64,000 nucleotides of DNA. Origin: Cladorrhinum sp. PSN259 (lineage: Eukaryota; Ascomycota; Sordariomycetes; Sordariales; Podosporaceae). Position numbers and translations under genes: made by a program. The notes under the pieces were generated by a model, which did not search any database, was not told where the DNA came from, and worked only from the letters and a program-made list of their open reading frames with translations. Positions 1 through 11,239 of this stretch are shown piece after piece. The stretch lies in NCBI GenBank assembly GCA_033725935.1, contig MU867066.1, positions 744,001-808,000 of the forward strand, read 5' to 3'. How positions within the stretch are numbered: the first letter of the stretch is position 1; each line of letters starts with the position of its first letter.

Positions 1-609
1 TCGTAAATTGAGAAATCACCACGCTGAAGTCAGCAGCAGCACTGTCTTAACAGGGACATGGACAGTTTATTTAACAGCCTGCTGGCCGCGATGTGCAGTT
101 GCATCTTGAATCTGGGAAACCAGGCTTGGCAGCTGCAGAGTGCACGAACCATCGAAATTACCCCGCGGAACCTCTCAGGGCACTCGCAACTCAGAGTTGC
201 TGAGCACTCACAACAGCCCGTCGGGTACCCAAATGTATAAGTATATGGACGCTCTGTAAAGTGATAAATTGGGAATTCTCTCCTGATATCAATTGACCAC
301 AAAACCATGAAATGAATACCAAGCAAGTTCGCCGCCGCCAGCGGGCTAGACTAATGCCCTAGTTCGCGTCCTCAGACGATTTAACGTGCTGAAGTGGCAC
401 ATGACTCCCATCCCAGGCAAATCAAAGTCCCTCCCTATTTGCGCCGTCTGCTCATGTGAAGCCATATATGAAAAAATATAAAAAAAGGAAAGATAGACCA
501 TATCAACCCGCGCGTCTCAAAACGACACGCAAAACCTGTGAACACCAGCCCAGAAATCTGAAAGTGGAAAGCCAACCCGAGAACAAAATGGTAATTTCAC
601 GGCGCTTCA
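1..609. other. Intergenic, no gene recognised
   Basis: Only short unconvincing reading frames occur here. The right part is A-rich (about 470-490) and is the likely 3' untranslated region of the E2 gene that ends at 610 on the minus strand. Confidence 0.5.
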
Positions 610-1392
610 TCATTCATCATCCGAGTCTAGTTCCTCCCCTTCCCCATCCTCGTACTCGTCCTCCATATCTTGATCCTCTCCCGTATCGCTGCCCCCAAAA
701 TCAAACTCCTCATCGCTCTCAGCCCAAAAGTCTGCATCATCCTCGTGCTTGGGTGGAGGAGCTGACTCAAAGCTGCGTGGCATCTCAAACCCCTCGGGAA
801 TGTCTTTCTTTGATCTCTCAACCGTAGCACGCGCCCTCTCATTGTACTCGCTTCGGCGGTCACGATACATAACGCTAGCATCCACGTTGGCTGGCGAATT
901 GATCTCGGGATCGTCGAGAAGTAAGAGGACTGATCGAAGCACGCTCTCGGCACACTGTAGCGGGGTCCAACGCTCGCTCGCCATCTCGCCAGACATGATA
1001 TCCTCACCAGGCTTGTGGAGAATGGAGATGCAGAGTTGCCCATCGGGGTAAATGTTCGGGTGCGTGAACGGAATGAGGAAGCGGAATTTTGGTGGCTGGT
1101 AGGGGTACTCCTCGCTGAAGGTCATTTCGGCCTTGAAGTATCCACCGTTGAAGACGCTGTCGCTGTTGATCACCATGAGAGCAAACTGCCACCTGAGAAT
1201 GTTGATGTTGTCGTCCTCGTGATCCTGTGACGCAGAGAAAGCAGCTGGTCAGTCCCGCCATTTACTGGCTGCTACGCTTCACCCCGGCGTTGTGCGACTT
1301 ACGGAAAAGTGAATCCATTTTTCCTTGCGGAGAGCCTTGATCTCCCCCATAAGACGATTCTTGGCCGCGGTCGGGCCGTTTGTTCGCGACAT
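610..1392 (-). CDS. CDC34: Ubiquitin-conjugating enzyme E2, CDC34/UBE2R type
   Basis: Two exons, 1392-1303 and 1224-610 (intron 1302-1225, donor GTAAGT, acceptor CAG, phase 0), give 234 aa. The E2 fold is clear: HPN at residues 85-87, catalytic Cys95 in QLCISIL, then a long acidic loop (HKPGEDIMSGEMASERW). That loop and the very acidic C-terminal tail (about residues 195-234) are the hallmarks of CDC34-type E2s, which pass ubiquitin to SCF-type cullin ligases for cell-cycle and regulatory proteolysis. The tail is shorter than in budding yeast CDC34. The start ATG opens MSRTNGPTAAKNRL, an ordinary E2 N-terminal helix. A UBE2G-like identity is the main alternative but fits the tail less well. 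Confidence 0.9.
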
Positions 1393-3430
1393 TATGCCTG
1401 CTGCGTGGTGTCGTGTGCTAGCGGGGGCCGTGGTTCGTGTACCCGAACTGGGCGAGGAAAACCGACGTGGGTTGCCGCAGGTTGTTGGGCTCAACAAATA
1501 GTGGTTTCTTGGTCACGAAGAGAAAATAGAGGCGGCGCGATTCAGGACGTTTTAAAGGTCCGGGAAGTGGTTCACGGGGTGCCGGGAATGTGGAGACGAG
1601 AGGGCCGTAACAGTCAAGGCCTGAGGATGAAGAAGGATGGACGGTCTTATTTTGGGACAAAAAAGTAGAGAGGGAGGGGGTAAGATGTCAAGAAGATGAA
1701 AAATCTATAAAAAGAAAAAAAAAAAAAAGAAAAAAAGTGAAATTTTTTAACGAGGCAGAAAAGTTAGGTTGACGGTTGTACTATCGTTCCAAAAGGCTTC
1801 AACTCTGGTTGTCGGCAAAGAGTTCAAAGGCAGCTCCGACTCTCAGTCAGGAATCTTGGGAAAGAGCGGGAAAGCACGATTGTCTGACGCCGCCGGTTGG
1901 CAGCAGGAGAGAGCGCCTGACGGGACCGAAATGCAGCGAATGGCGACTGGAGCGAGTTCCGGCTAAGCCCGGACCGCTGGGTGTGCTTTGGACTTGCCCC
2001 CCGCCACAGACAGCTGCTGAGTGAGCAGGGGTTTAAGTGCCTGAGCGAGGGTTGATCACGGAGCCAGAGAGTTCCTGCCATTTCGATTTCATGATTGAGC
2101 ATCTGAATACCAAAATATTACCATTTCGAGACACCCTAGGACGTGCCTGATAATTCTTTTTCTTTAGTATTTTCAGACACCATGCCCTCTCAGCGAGAAT
2201 GTGTGAGGAGATGCAATTTCCATCCATCCCTGCTTCCTCCGATTAGTGTACAAGACAGGTCACTTGGACACTGCTTGCGACCATGTTGTATCGACATACA
2301 CATGATTTAGCGGTGAACAATTGCACGTAGGTGATAGAAATACTCAATTCTTAGACAATTCAACTCTGGTCTTCATCTTCATGGTCTGGATAAGCCGTAC
2401 GTATCAAAATCTTGGCGAACTCTTTGACCGCTCTCGGTCGCCTCTGCTCCCAGGCGCGAGAGAGAACCTTGACGGACACCCTCCCTTCCAAAGCGTTGAA
2501 CCCAATCTGCTTATCAATTCTATCTCGGGATCGTGGCAAACGACAAGACCCCTAAAAAAAAAACTGAACCGCCGTGTGGGTGAGATGGCAGTTTGGTGGG
2601 GCTGGAGGGGTATGTACATACATACAGTTAAGGGCTGCGCATAAAAGACGAAAGGGGCAATTTGTACAAATTTATGCAGTTACCAACAATGTAATCATCA
2701 GACAACCACTCACAAAAGGATTCACGCCATCTTGAGATTCAGATATGAGAAACAAAAAGTCCAGCGAACAAAAATTAAAACGAAAAGCTCGAGTCCTTCT
2801 AAAATGACATACATGTACTTGCTATCGTGGTATATGGTTTGATTAGGAAAAATAAGAACAAAAACACATAAAAACAAGACTAGTTGGTATCTCTTAACTG
2901 TTGCGGAATATGTGCAAAATATCCTCAGTTCGTGAAAACAAAAAACAACAACCCATCATGATTAAGAAATAACACAAGAAAAAAAGAGATCCCAATCATA
3001 CCCATCCATCATATTTCCCTCCATATGACCATACCATGCTTTGCCTAGGACAACAAAAACTTTCCCAAGTTCTATGGACCGTCCCTATGCCACGCCATAT
3101 CAGACAAGATATGTGATGATGATGAATGAAACCGTTAGGATAAGAAAAGTTCCGTGTACAGAGAGAGAGTTTTGATATTGGCGCTGGTGAGAGTATGTGC
3201 AGATGAGATGCTTCCCAAAAACAATGACCGCATATGCAAATGCCTCAATGCCATAACGATAGAAGAGGAAGAATATAATCCAAAAGCGAAAACATGAGCT
3301 GCACTGCAACTGAAAGGGGGAATCCTAGTTACTAAAAGAAGAGAAAACAAAAGACAGAATGCGTCAAAGAATTGAAAAGCGAGGGAAAAAAATAAAGAAA
3401 GGAAAAGAGAACAGAAGCAAACACAGCAGA
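1393..3430. other. Intergenic region between E2 and Sel1-like genes
   Basis: The left part should contain the E2 promoter and 5' UTR. A purine tract (A runs with single G) lies at about 1705-1737. The right part, from about 2640, is AT-rich and is probably 3' UTR and terminator of the gene ending at 3431. No coding region was recognised. Confidence 0.45.
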
Positions 3431-6400
3431 TCACCCCTGATATCCGGCACCCATCTCATTCCGGATCTGCGCCATGAATCGCCTGGCCGGCTCATCACCT
3501 CCTCGCTCAGCAGCTTCCATCCAGTGGATAGCAAGACACATGAGGGCTGGGTCGCTCCGAACATCACCTGCCCCGAGTCCAGAGCCATCATCCTTCCCTG
3601 CGGCACCTCCACCCGAGCCACCGATGCCTAGCCCAGTACCCTGCCCCTGCGAACGCGCCTGAGCAAATCCAGAGTTTTTGCCTGAACCGCCCGCGCCGGA
3701 ACGCCCACCACCATACTTCTCGTAGATAGCTTGCTTGAAAACTTGACTGAGTTTGCTAAGCGGCAACGTAGTGCGCTCCACAAGCTCGGGGTTAGAGAGG
3801 TAAAAGATACCGAGCTCTCTCTGAGCTGTGGGATTTCCTTCCTTTGCAGTGATGGTCCACATACGTGCAGCATCCGCAAGCGAATGAGTAGACAGGGGAA
3901 GAGGTGAAGGCGGAGAAGGAGGTGGTGAAGCTGAGGGATCCACGCCAGCCGCCGGCGAAAGCCCCGGAGGGTCATGATCCGATACCGATGCTGTACTTTC
4001 TGGGCCTGGCCTATTGTTTATTACGGCTCCGCTTCGCGACTGCGTGAAGTTCTTGACAATGTCGTCGGCCACCTCAACCAGGGTTCGGCAGACCTCCTGC
4101 TTCAACATGAGAGCTGCGAGCCCGGCATCCCAGAATGCTTTGCCCCGCTCTGTCTTGTCGAGCAGAGACGCTGGGACAAATGCCGCGATGAACTGAAGAT
4201 CACGGAACAATGTCTTGGGACGAAGCCCTGCGTCGCGGAAAAGGGTCTGAAGAATATTGGCGATGGCATCCGTGTTAGCAGGGTATGCCGAGATGATCGA
4301 GCGCGTTTCCATATTGCCGCCTCCTCCGGATGTTCGACCTCCTTGGCCATGGCTCGTACCAAAGGAGGGGGCTTGCATCATTGTCTGAGAACGCCTCTCC
4401 TTTACATTGTCAATAGTCTCTTCCAATGGCTGGGGCCGAGCCCCATTTCCGTGCTCCTCTGTTGTCGACGAGGCAGAGCCCAGATCGGATCTTGCCCATG
4501 CAAGGCGAGCGCGTCTGGATCCAGAGTTCAGCGAGGCAATGATCAAGTGCTGCAGTTCATAGAGCGCGTTGAGCTTGGTGATTGGGTTTGGATGAACGCA
4601 AAACATCTTCAGAAGTCGCTGATAAGACCTCGTGAAGGGGAAGTCAGGCAGAGACTCCTTCTTCTTCGACTCCTTCTTGGGTTCTTTGTTCGGGTTGCGA
4701 GCGTTTATGGTATCGTTGGTGGCAGAACTCTCATTGCCACCATGAACGCTGCCTCGATGGGAGCCTCCGTACTGGCTGCCGCGAAGACTGCCTCCGGTTC
4801 CATCGGGGCCGAGACTCTGAGTGTCAGAAGCGGCTTTGTCGCTCAGTGCATCACTATTGCCAAAGCCTCGAATATCACTAAAACTGCCGTTCCTCTCGAG
4901 GAAACGTTGTTTGAGACCAGACCTGGCAGACCGGCGTTTTTCTTGAACCTTCTCCTTGCGCGCACGCCGCTGAAGAGCTGCGCGGCGGTCAATACACTCC
5001 TGGCCTAGCCCTTCAAACCACGCGTCCGTTTCTGAGCCGCGGGCAAAAACTAGATTTCCTAGGTCGGATAGCAAAAGACTGGTAAGAGTCTGTCTGAGTT
5101 CCCCGAGGAAGCGAGCCTTTTCCTCAGAAAGACGCTGGAAAGCGGTGTCATTAGACGAAGTTGTGGAGGTGCCATGTCGCCCTGCGGACTGGGTTTGTGA
5201 TGGGACTTGGAGATGATTCGGCGGGTGGAATGAGCTCGAGAGGTTGGTGAGGCTTGTGGTTGGCGAGTGCGCTCTGGATGCCGCACTAGGAGAGGTTGCC
5301 CGATGTTGAAAAGGGGACCAATATGTGGCGTTGGAGTCAATTTGGTGGACTGGGGATGATGCACCAAAGTATTCAGGGCCATCCAGTACTTCTGACATGG
5401 CCGTGCTAGCTCGCGAGAAGCCAAAGCGACTGCTAGAGTCAAAGGATAGTTGGCTCATGTTTTGGCTGGACGTGGTTCGCAGGTCTCTGTTGGAGATGGA
5501 TGCAGGTCGGCTGATGGAGCCATACCTTCGCTCAGGGTCGCTGATGACACTGACAGAATCATCCCAGACCGACTGATTATCTCGGTCTCGGTCTTTCGAA
5601 GGCTTGGCAGTCTCATGAATGCGTCGATCTCGTGCATATAGTTCGCTGGACCACAAGACGGGCCCGTCGATGATGCTATCACCAACTAGCTTGCTCACGC
5701 AGTTATTGATCTCATAACTGAAGCGGTGTATGCGCTCTTCGCCTTGACAGAAATTTTCCACCCCGAACTGCTGCAGCCAGCTAGCTGTCTTTTCTGCTTG
5801 CTCATCACGGAGTTTGTTGGGACCACCTTGGTCTTCTGGAGAAGCCAGCAAATCTAGAATCTGGGACTCGGTCCTGAAGATGTAATTCGACGCGGGGCCG
5901 CGTTGCATGAGGTTTTTGATGCGCTGAAAGGAGTTCCACCTCCGAGGCACACCCATCGTCTTCAATGCAACGGCCACGTTTCGAGAGTCTTCATAAGCGG
6001 CCGAATTGCGGACGTCTGTGACGTACCACATCTTGTCGCGAAGGGCCCGGAGGCGGCGCATCATGCTCTCAATTTGCCCCTCCGCCCTTTCTTGGCTCTG
6101 TTTGAGCCACACAAGCCACGCATCATACTCTTCGATGGCGGCAGCTGAGCGACGAATAGAATCGCGGGGTCCACGTGAGAAAATGTTCAGCAGCGTTGCA
6201 AATCCGTCGCGCCGAAGCGAGGCAGATCCGAGAGTGTTCAGTTGCTGCAATGTCCTCCAGTAAAGGTGTGCAGAGACAAAGTCAGATTGGGCTCGAGATT
6301 GAGAAACGGCTGCCGTTAACATGGCGATTAGCGGTGATGATGATTCGTCACTATCGTCCAATCCTTTTCCCTTGATACTATCAGGGGGGCTGTCTGCAAG

Positions 6401-9085
6401 ACTGCTGGCAATACTCGCTGCTCGTTGGCGGTAGGGATTTCGGCTGCCCATGGTGGTTATGATTCGGTTTTTCGAGCGATACTTCTTCAAAGACGTTCGG
6501 TTGCTAAAGGTCTGCTTTGTTGTACCGTCGCTCTCAAGATTCTGGGGGATTTCGTATTCCTGAACAAGCTTGAGGATGGAGTCACGTAGTTGGTGGTAAT
6601 CCTTGTCCAATTCAGGGCGGTCATCTTCAGTTGAATCTCCCTCAGTATCGCTGGTGTCTGACGAGTTGTCGTCTTCCAACTCATCATCCGGATCAAACGT
6701 CATTGTGGTAGAAAGCTCGTTCCCATCAGCTGAAATGAATAGAACGGCCCATCTTTCCGCACATGGGTGACATAAGCCATACACCACATCCTGACCCAGG
6801 GTCTGTGTCATCTCGTGCATAGCTAGTCGCAGCCGGTACCCATCATCTTCGTAGTTGCTGGCCTGCTGTTGAATTCCAGGCTCCTGCAGAGGCGGCGAGT
6901 TGTGTGGGGGACTCCCTTCTTCCAAGAGAGGTTCGCGAGAAGTTGTGGCATCGCTGAAGGATGATTCAGCGCTCGTGCTGATGACGGACATGGCGTCAAA
7001 GTTGCTAGGTGCCGTCTTTGCGGACATGGGCTGAGACATGATGGAGAAGTTGGAAACAGATGGTGCGCCAGATCGAAGACTACCTGAGTGAGCTGATCGT
7101 GGTCTCCGTTCAGGAAAAAGAGCGTTGACGAGCGTGGCAAGATCTGCTGGGCTCATGACGAGGTATGGATGAACCTCTGCAGTCTCCCTGAGTGATGTGA
7201 TAGATCGCGCAGGAAGCAGTCGTGGCTTTTTGCGATATTTGTGCGGATCCTTGAATCGACCATAGATGCTCTCAATATGGCTCTTAACCTTTGGTGGTGT
7301 TGACACAGGCGTCTTGCTGTACAGCATGTCGACCACGTACTTTTGCGCATTCATAGCCACTGACCTCAGAATCTTTTGCCGGCCATACTCGGTAATGTGG
7401 TAATCCGCCATCATACCATAGGCTTCGGGGTGAATGACGACCCCAAGAAGCCAGTTTGTGAAAAGGTACTTGGCAATCAGCCACTTGCGAGTGCTTTCGA
7501 CATACCTTCGATCAAGTCGCTTGAGCATTTCGTTGCCCAACTCTATGAGGCCCTCGGGAATGCCGGTGGCATCTTCATCATCAATGACATCAAAAAGCTC
7601 TTCGACGGCTTTTGAATAGAACTCCTCAGAGGCGATTTGGTCTTTGGAAGACCAGTCAGAGACGTTGAAGCGTGTCCCATGTTGGTCCTCAGCACGATCA
7701 AGCAGAAAGGCGCCATCCTCGAGGATTTTCATCAGATACCATTCCATGTTGGACTTGCCAGCCCAGTCACGCATAGAAACCCAAACATTGAGAATGGAAA
7801 TGAGGGTTTGTTCACCACCTGTTGCTGGAGTGGAGACCAGACGAGCACATGTGGTGGCCCAAGTGGCGGTCCTGCGCTTGTCTTCGGCACTGTCAGGGCC
7901 CGCATTGGCGAAACAGGTGTAAATCAAGGATGAAATCGGATCGTGCCTCTGGAAAGATAATAGTCGCTCGATGGCAGTTCGCTCCTTTCCTGGTCCTCCA
8001 GATCCAGTGGAGCCGCCCAAGGCAGAACCGGGCAAGTTGGTCGAGCCTCCCGAGGCCACACGCTGCGTAGAACGACTATGATATGGCAGAACAGAATCGA
8101 TAGCGTCCAGATTCTGGTGAAAACTAGTAAGCGCTGCGAGTTCCGACGACTTTAGAGAAGAGATGCGAGTGGCCAGATAATCCGGGTTCGTCCTAATCTG
8201 GTTGAGAAAGCCAAGAAATGTCTCTCTTGCTGATGCAGAAAGCTCGTTCAAAAAGGGGGTGGCGGCCCGAGGGGAATTGCTGGTTCCAGTCACAGACCCA
8301 GTGGGCGTCTCCGTGCTCTCGGACGAGACAAGGCCAGGAGACTTTAGAAGCTCCATCTCGGGCTCCAATAGCGCATAGCGACGGGTCTCATCACAGCTTT
8401 TCCGCACATCGATGACCGCGTTGAACAAGGCGGCGAATGCCTTTTTGTCGTCTCCACGGAAACTGTCAACAAGGTTGCGATGGGCAATCTCACCACATCT
8501 CATCAGTCTAGCAGACAAAGCAGTAGATATCAGACTCCTCTGGAGGCGGATCCTGGTGTTTGCGCGCTTGCGCTCCTGGTATTTGCACAGGCGCACCAAA
8601 TGGGCAAGTTCCTCCAAAGTTGTCCGGTTTTCCTCGGGAGCAAAATGTGGGATGTTGTTGGTGTAGATAGAGGTATCTGTCAGCAATGGCCGGAGGAACT
8701 TCATCTTGCCGTGCTTATCCTCGGGTTCGGTAGACTCGAGACTATCAGAGGAGTCCTTGGGAGCTGGCGCTGGTGAGCCCGCAGGTGCTTGGTCAATAAT
8801 CGGTTTGCTGCGGGTTGGGATTGCCGTAGTGACCTGCTGGATGGACGTCGAGGAGCGCCTCGAGAGGTCCTCGCTTCGGCGGACCGAGGTCATCGGGTCT
8901 TTGGTCGTACGTGAAGGGGGGCTTCTCGACCTTTGGCGTCGCGAATGCGAAATCTCAACATGGTTATCTGAGGGAGTCGGGGTTTGCGATCTCGAAGCCG
9001 GCGTACCAGAACGAGCTGTGTTGACAACAAGACAAGAGTCAGCCATTGTACCCCCTACTTCGCCCCAAGCAACCGGCCCCTTCAT
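3431..9085 (-). CDS. Very large conserved-type protein with C-terminal Sel1-like repeats
   Basis: A single uninterrupted 5.65-kb reading frame encodes 1,884 aa, unusual in this intron-containing genome. A second in-frame ATG at 9046 (MADSCLVVNTARSG) is at least as good a start as 9085. The first 100 residues are Ser/Arg/Pro-rich and look disordered. A long helical region follows. Ser-rich, Gly-rich and acidic linkers (for example DDELEDDNSSDTSDTEGD) separate the ordered parts. Near the C-terminus, about residue 1710 on, A-x3-A-x2-G-x3-A-x3-LG-type helices (MWTITAKEGNPTAQRELGIF and MCLAIHWMEAAERGGDEPA) fit Sel1/TPR-like repeats, which are usually protein-binding scaffolds. I do not recognise the family name. 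Function is unknown; a scaffold or signalling role is inference. Confidence 0.8.
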   Translation of the reverse strand: MKGPVAWGEVGGTMADSCLVVNTARSGTPASRSQTPTPSDNHVEISHSRRQRSRSPPSRTTKDPMTSVRRSEDLSRRSSTSIQQVTTAIPTRSKPIIDQAPAGSPAPAPKDSSDSLESTEPEDKHGKMKFLRPLLTDTSIYTNNIPHFAPEENRTTLEELAHLVRLCKYQERKRANTRIRLQRSLISTALSARLMRCGEIAHRNLVDSFRGDDKKAFAALFNAVIDVRKSCDETRRYALLEPEMELLKSPGLVSSESTETPTGSVTGTSNSPRAATPFLNELSASARETFLGFLNQIRTNPDYLATRISSLKSSELAALTSFHQNLDAIDSVLPYHSRSTQRVASGGSTNLPGSALGGSTGSGGPGKERTAIERLLSFQRHDPISSLIYTCFANAGPDSAEDKRRTATWATTCARLVSTPATGGEQTLISILNVWVSMRDWAGKSNMEWYLMKILEDGAFLLDRAEDQHGTRFNVSDWSSKDQIASEEFYSKAVEELFDVIDDEDATGIPEGLIELGNEMLKRLDRRYVESTRKWLIAKYLFTNWLLGVVIHPEAYGMMADYHITEYGRQKILRSVAMNAQKYVVDMLYSKTPVSTPPKVKSHIESIYGRFKDPHKYRKKPRLLPARSITSLRETAEVHPYLVMSPADLATLVNALFPERRPRSAHSGSLRSGAPSVSNFSIMSQPMSAKTAPSNFDAMSVISTSAESSFSDATTSREPLLEEGSPPHNSPPLQEPGIQQQASNYEDDGYRLRLAMHEMTQTLGQDVVYGLCHPCAERWAVLFISADGNELSTTMTFDPDDELEDDNSSDTSDTEGDSTEDDRPELDKDYHQLRDSILKLVQEYEIPQNLESDGTTKQTFSNRTSLKKYRSKNRIITTMGSRNPYRQRAASIASSLADSPPDSIKGKGLDDSDESSSPLIAMLTAAVSQSRAQSDFVSAHLYWRTLQQLNTLGSASLRRDGFATLLNIFSRGPRDSIRRSAAAIEEYDAWLVWLKQSQERAEGQIESMMRRLRALRDKMWYVTDVRNSAAYEDSRNVAVALKTMGVPRRWNSFQRIKNLMQRGPASNYIFRTESQILDLLASPEDQGGPNKLRDEQAEKTASWLQQFGVENFCQGEERIHRFSYEINNCVSKLVGDSIIDGPVLWSSELYARDRRIHETAKPSKDRDRDNQSVWDDSVSVISDPERRYGSISRPASISNRDLRTTSSQNMSQLSFDSSSRFGFSRASTAMSEVLDGPEYFGASSPVHQIDSNATYWSPFQHRATSPSAASRAHSPTTSLTNLSSSFHPPNHLQVPSQTQSAGRHGTSTTSSNDTAFQRLSEEKARFLGELRQTLTSLLLSDLGNLVFARGSETDAWFEGLGQECIDRRAALQRRARKEKVQEKRRSARSGLKQRFLERNGSFSDIRGFGNSDALSDKAASDTQSLGPDGTGGSLRGSQYGGSHRGSVHGGNESSATNDTINARNPNKEPKKESKKKESLPDFPFTRSYQRLLKMFCVHPNPITKLNALYELQHLIIASLNSGSRRARLAWARSDLGSASSTTEEHGNGARPQPLEETIDNVKERRSQTMMQAPSFGTSHGQGGRTSGGGGNMETRSIISAYPANTDAIANILQTLFRDAGLRPKTLFRDLQFIAAFVPASLLDKTERGKAFWDAGLAALMLKQEVCRTLVEVADDIVKNFTQSRSGAVINNRPGPESTASVSDHDPPGLSPAAGVDPSASPPPSPPSPLPLSTHSLADAARMWTITAKEGNPTAQRELGIFYLSNPELVERTTLPLSKLSQVFKQAIYEKYGGGRSGAGGSGKNSGFAQARSQGQGTGLGIGGSGGGAAGKDDGSGLGAGDVRSDPALMCLAIHWMEAAERGGDEPARRFMAQIRNEMGAGYQG

Positions 9086-9269
9086 TCCAACATACGGGGC
9101 GTCGAGTGAACTGCGACGGGTGACGAAAGAGACCGCTGCATGGATAACATAATATGCCCATGAGGGTCGTCGATTTGACGATTGCGATCACCCATGTGCT
9201 ACCAGCGGGCGAGCTGATAGCTACGGGAGAGACCGCTCGCTCGGTCGAGTCGAGAGCTAGAGCAGGCGT

Positions 9270-9303
9270 GGGATTGGGATGGGGACGGGGACGGGGACGG
9301 GGA
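9270..9303 (+). repeat. G-rich hexanucleotide tract, potential G-quadruplex
   Basis: GGGATTGGGAT is followed by about four GGGGAC units, giving six closely spaced G runs of three to four. It lies about 200 bp upstream of the 1,884-aa gene, with the G-rich strand being that gene's template strand. Confidence 0.6.
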
Positions 9304-11188
9304 GCAGAGAGGAGCACAAGCTGACGGGCGCTGACGGGCAATGGTCGTGGTGGTAGCGCAATAATCTCCCGATCTAGATGAGTTGAGCCGAATAGATACA
9401 ACAATAATAAAAATAACAGACGAAAGGTGCTTTGCTTCTCTTCTTCAGAGAGAGCAGAGGTGCTGCTGCGGGGACATGGTTCCAGGGATCAGATGTATAG
9501 ACAGGGACCGGGCCAGCGCAAAGAAGCGTCGGGGTGTTAATTATGGGGTCAAAATGTAGGTACTGCGTGTTCTGGTCGCGGGAGATGCTGGCCGTCGTGG
9601 GATGACGCTGCGGGTCTGGGGTCGCCGTGGAGGCGGCGCGTGTTTGACAGGATGAGTGCAAGTCCCCTCCTTTCTAAGTCCGGTCGGTATTCCTTGGGAA
9701 TCTCTCTAGGGCTGTTGCTGCCCTGTTGACATTCAAGTAAAAGGCACCTGGGCAGCGTGGGGTAAGAGGCCGACCGCCCCGGCTAAGCCCAATTGGGTTT
9801 CGCTCATCGACAACGACGACCCGGGACAAGCCACTGGGAAACCAAAGTCACGCCCAGTATCCCTGTCAGCTGCCCTGCCCGTGTGTGTGTGTGGCCAGTG
9901 TAACAGCGCACTGCAGGCACTGCTCGACCTTGATCCGTACACCTCGCACCTTGAAGCTGTGAGCTGGTTGGCGAACCAGGCACGACATTCACTGGTCCTT
10001 GCACAGCATTGGCCCTTCACCCTTTTTTCTTTTTTTTTCTCCCTAGACTAGTTTCTTGGATAATCCTAGTGTTAGATTTGCATTTTTGCATTTTACTGCG
10101 AGATACCCCATAGCCCGACCTGAGCCTGACACGATGCTACCTTGAGGTACCTGAACCGCTCCCATGCTCAGCGTCTCTCCAATCACCCGCAGACCTCGGT
10201 ATCCAATGCCTCTGTCCCTTGCTTTAAGCTGCTTCAGCTTCGTTTTTTCTGCTGTGCGTCATGAAGTCGCCAACGTCATTTTTGGCTTCTTAAGTTCCAA
10301 ATAGCTTCTACTTTCGAGACCAATCATTCTGAGGCACAGTACCAAGCTCCGGACTGAGCCCATCTGTTAGCCGGATCTCCGGAGGACTCCCTCATCTTCA
10401 CAGATGGACACAAGCTTTTAGATGGTCGAGCAGATACGTGTGGGTGGCGATGGCAATGGCAATAATACCGCGTGTCCGCGAGTGTACACCACCACCACAC
10501 CACCACCATAATGTCTAAGGATCTACGGGTTGATACCTCCCGTCCAGCTGTTCTGTATACGAATACATGCTGCCGCGTACTTGCAGTGACTATCTATCTG
10601 CCCGAAACACACCCCGGGCTGCATCACCATATTTGCCAACCCATGGACGGACATCACCAACACCACCATCAGCATCACCGCAACACGGCAGCACCGCATC
10701 ACCGCATTTTACCGCACGACCGGGTATTATCAACTCCTCAATAGACTCAGAAACTGACTCAAACTCCCTTTTTGTCACTCGAGGCGCCTTGCAGGTATTG
10801 TTCCCTTTCCTCTCGGCCACAGCCCGCTGCGCTGGCCTTGCATTTCGCCCCCGCCTTTTCCTCGCCCAGGCCCCATTTTTGGGCGCCAGGTGCAGCAGCG
10901 CCGTCCAATCTCTGCGCTCCACGACCCAAAGACCACCCGGACGGAACCTGCCTGCATCGCGAAGCCCAGCATCGCCTGGCCTGCCGTCTTGCCAACTCAG
11001 CTGCCCACCACCAATCAAGTGCCGCCACCGGTACCTCGCCTTGATCATGCTCATCTTGTCTCCCGCCATTTCCAGGGGCAACCGCTTCTGTTTCTTGTTG
11101 AGGCGCCAGCTGTTTTGTGTCAAAAGTTACGCGAGGCTGGTAGTGAAATGGCGGATACGGGCTCCGGACCGGAGACAAGAGAGGTGTG

Positions 11189-11239
11189 AGATGGTGAGGT
11201 GGTGAGGTGGTGAGGTGGTGAGGTGGTGAGGTGGTGAGA
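11189..11239 (+). repeat. 8-bp tandem repeat (GAGGTGGT)n
   Basis: About five to six nearly perfect copies of GAGGTGGT in non-coding DNA; the edges read GAGATGGT and GTGAGATC, so the end copies are degenerate. Confidence 0.85.

Noticed and set aside
10567..11205. Plus-strand 212-aa reading frame, overlapping a minus-strand 177-aa frame
   Set aside because: GC-rich composition opens both strands; neither product has a recognisable domain or plausible gene context.
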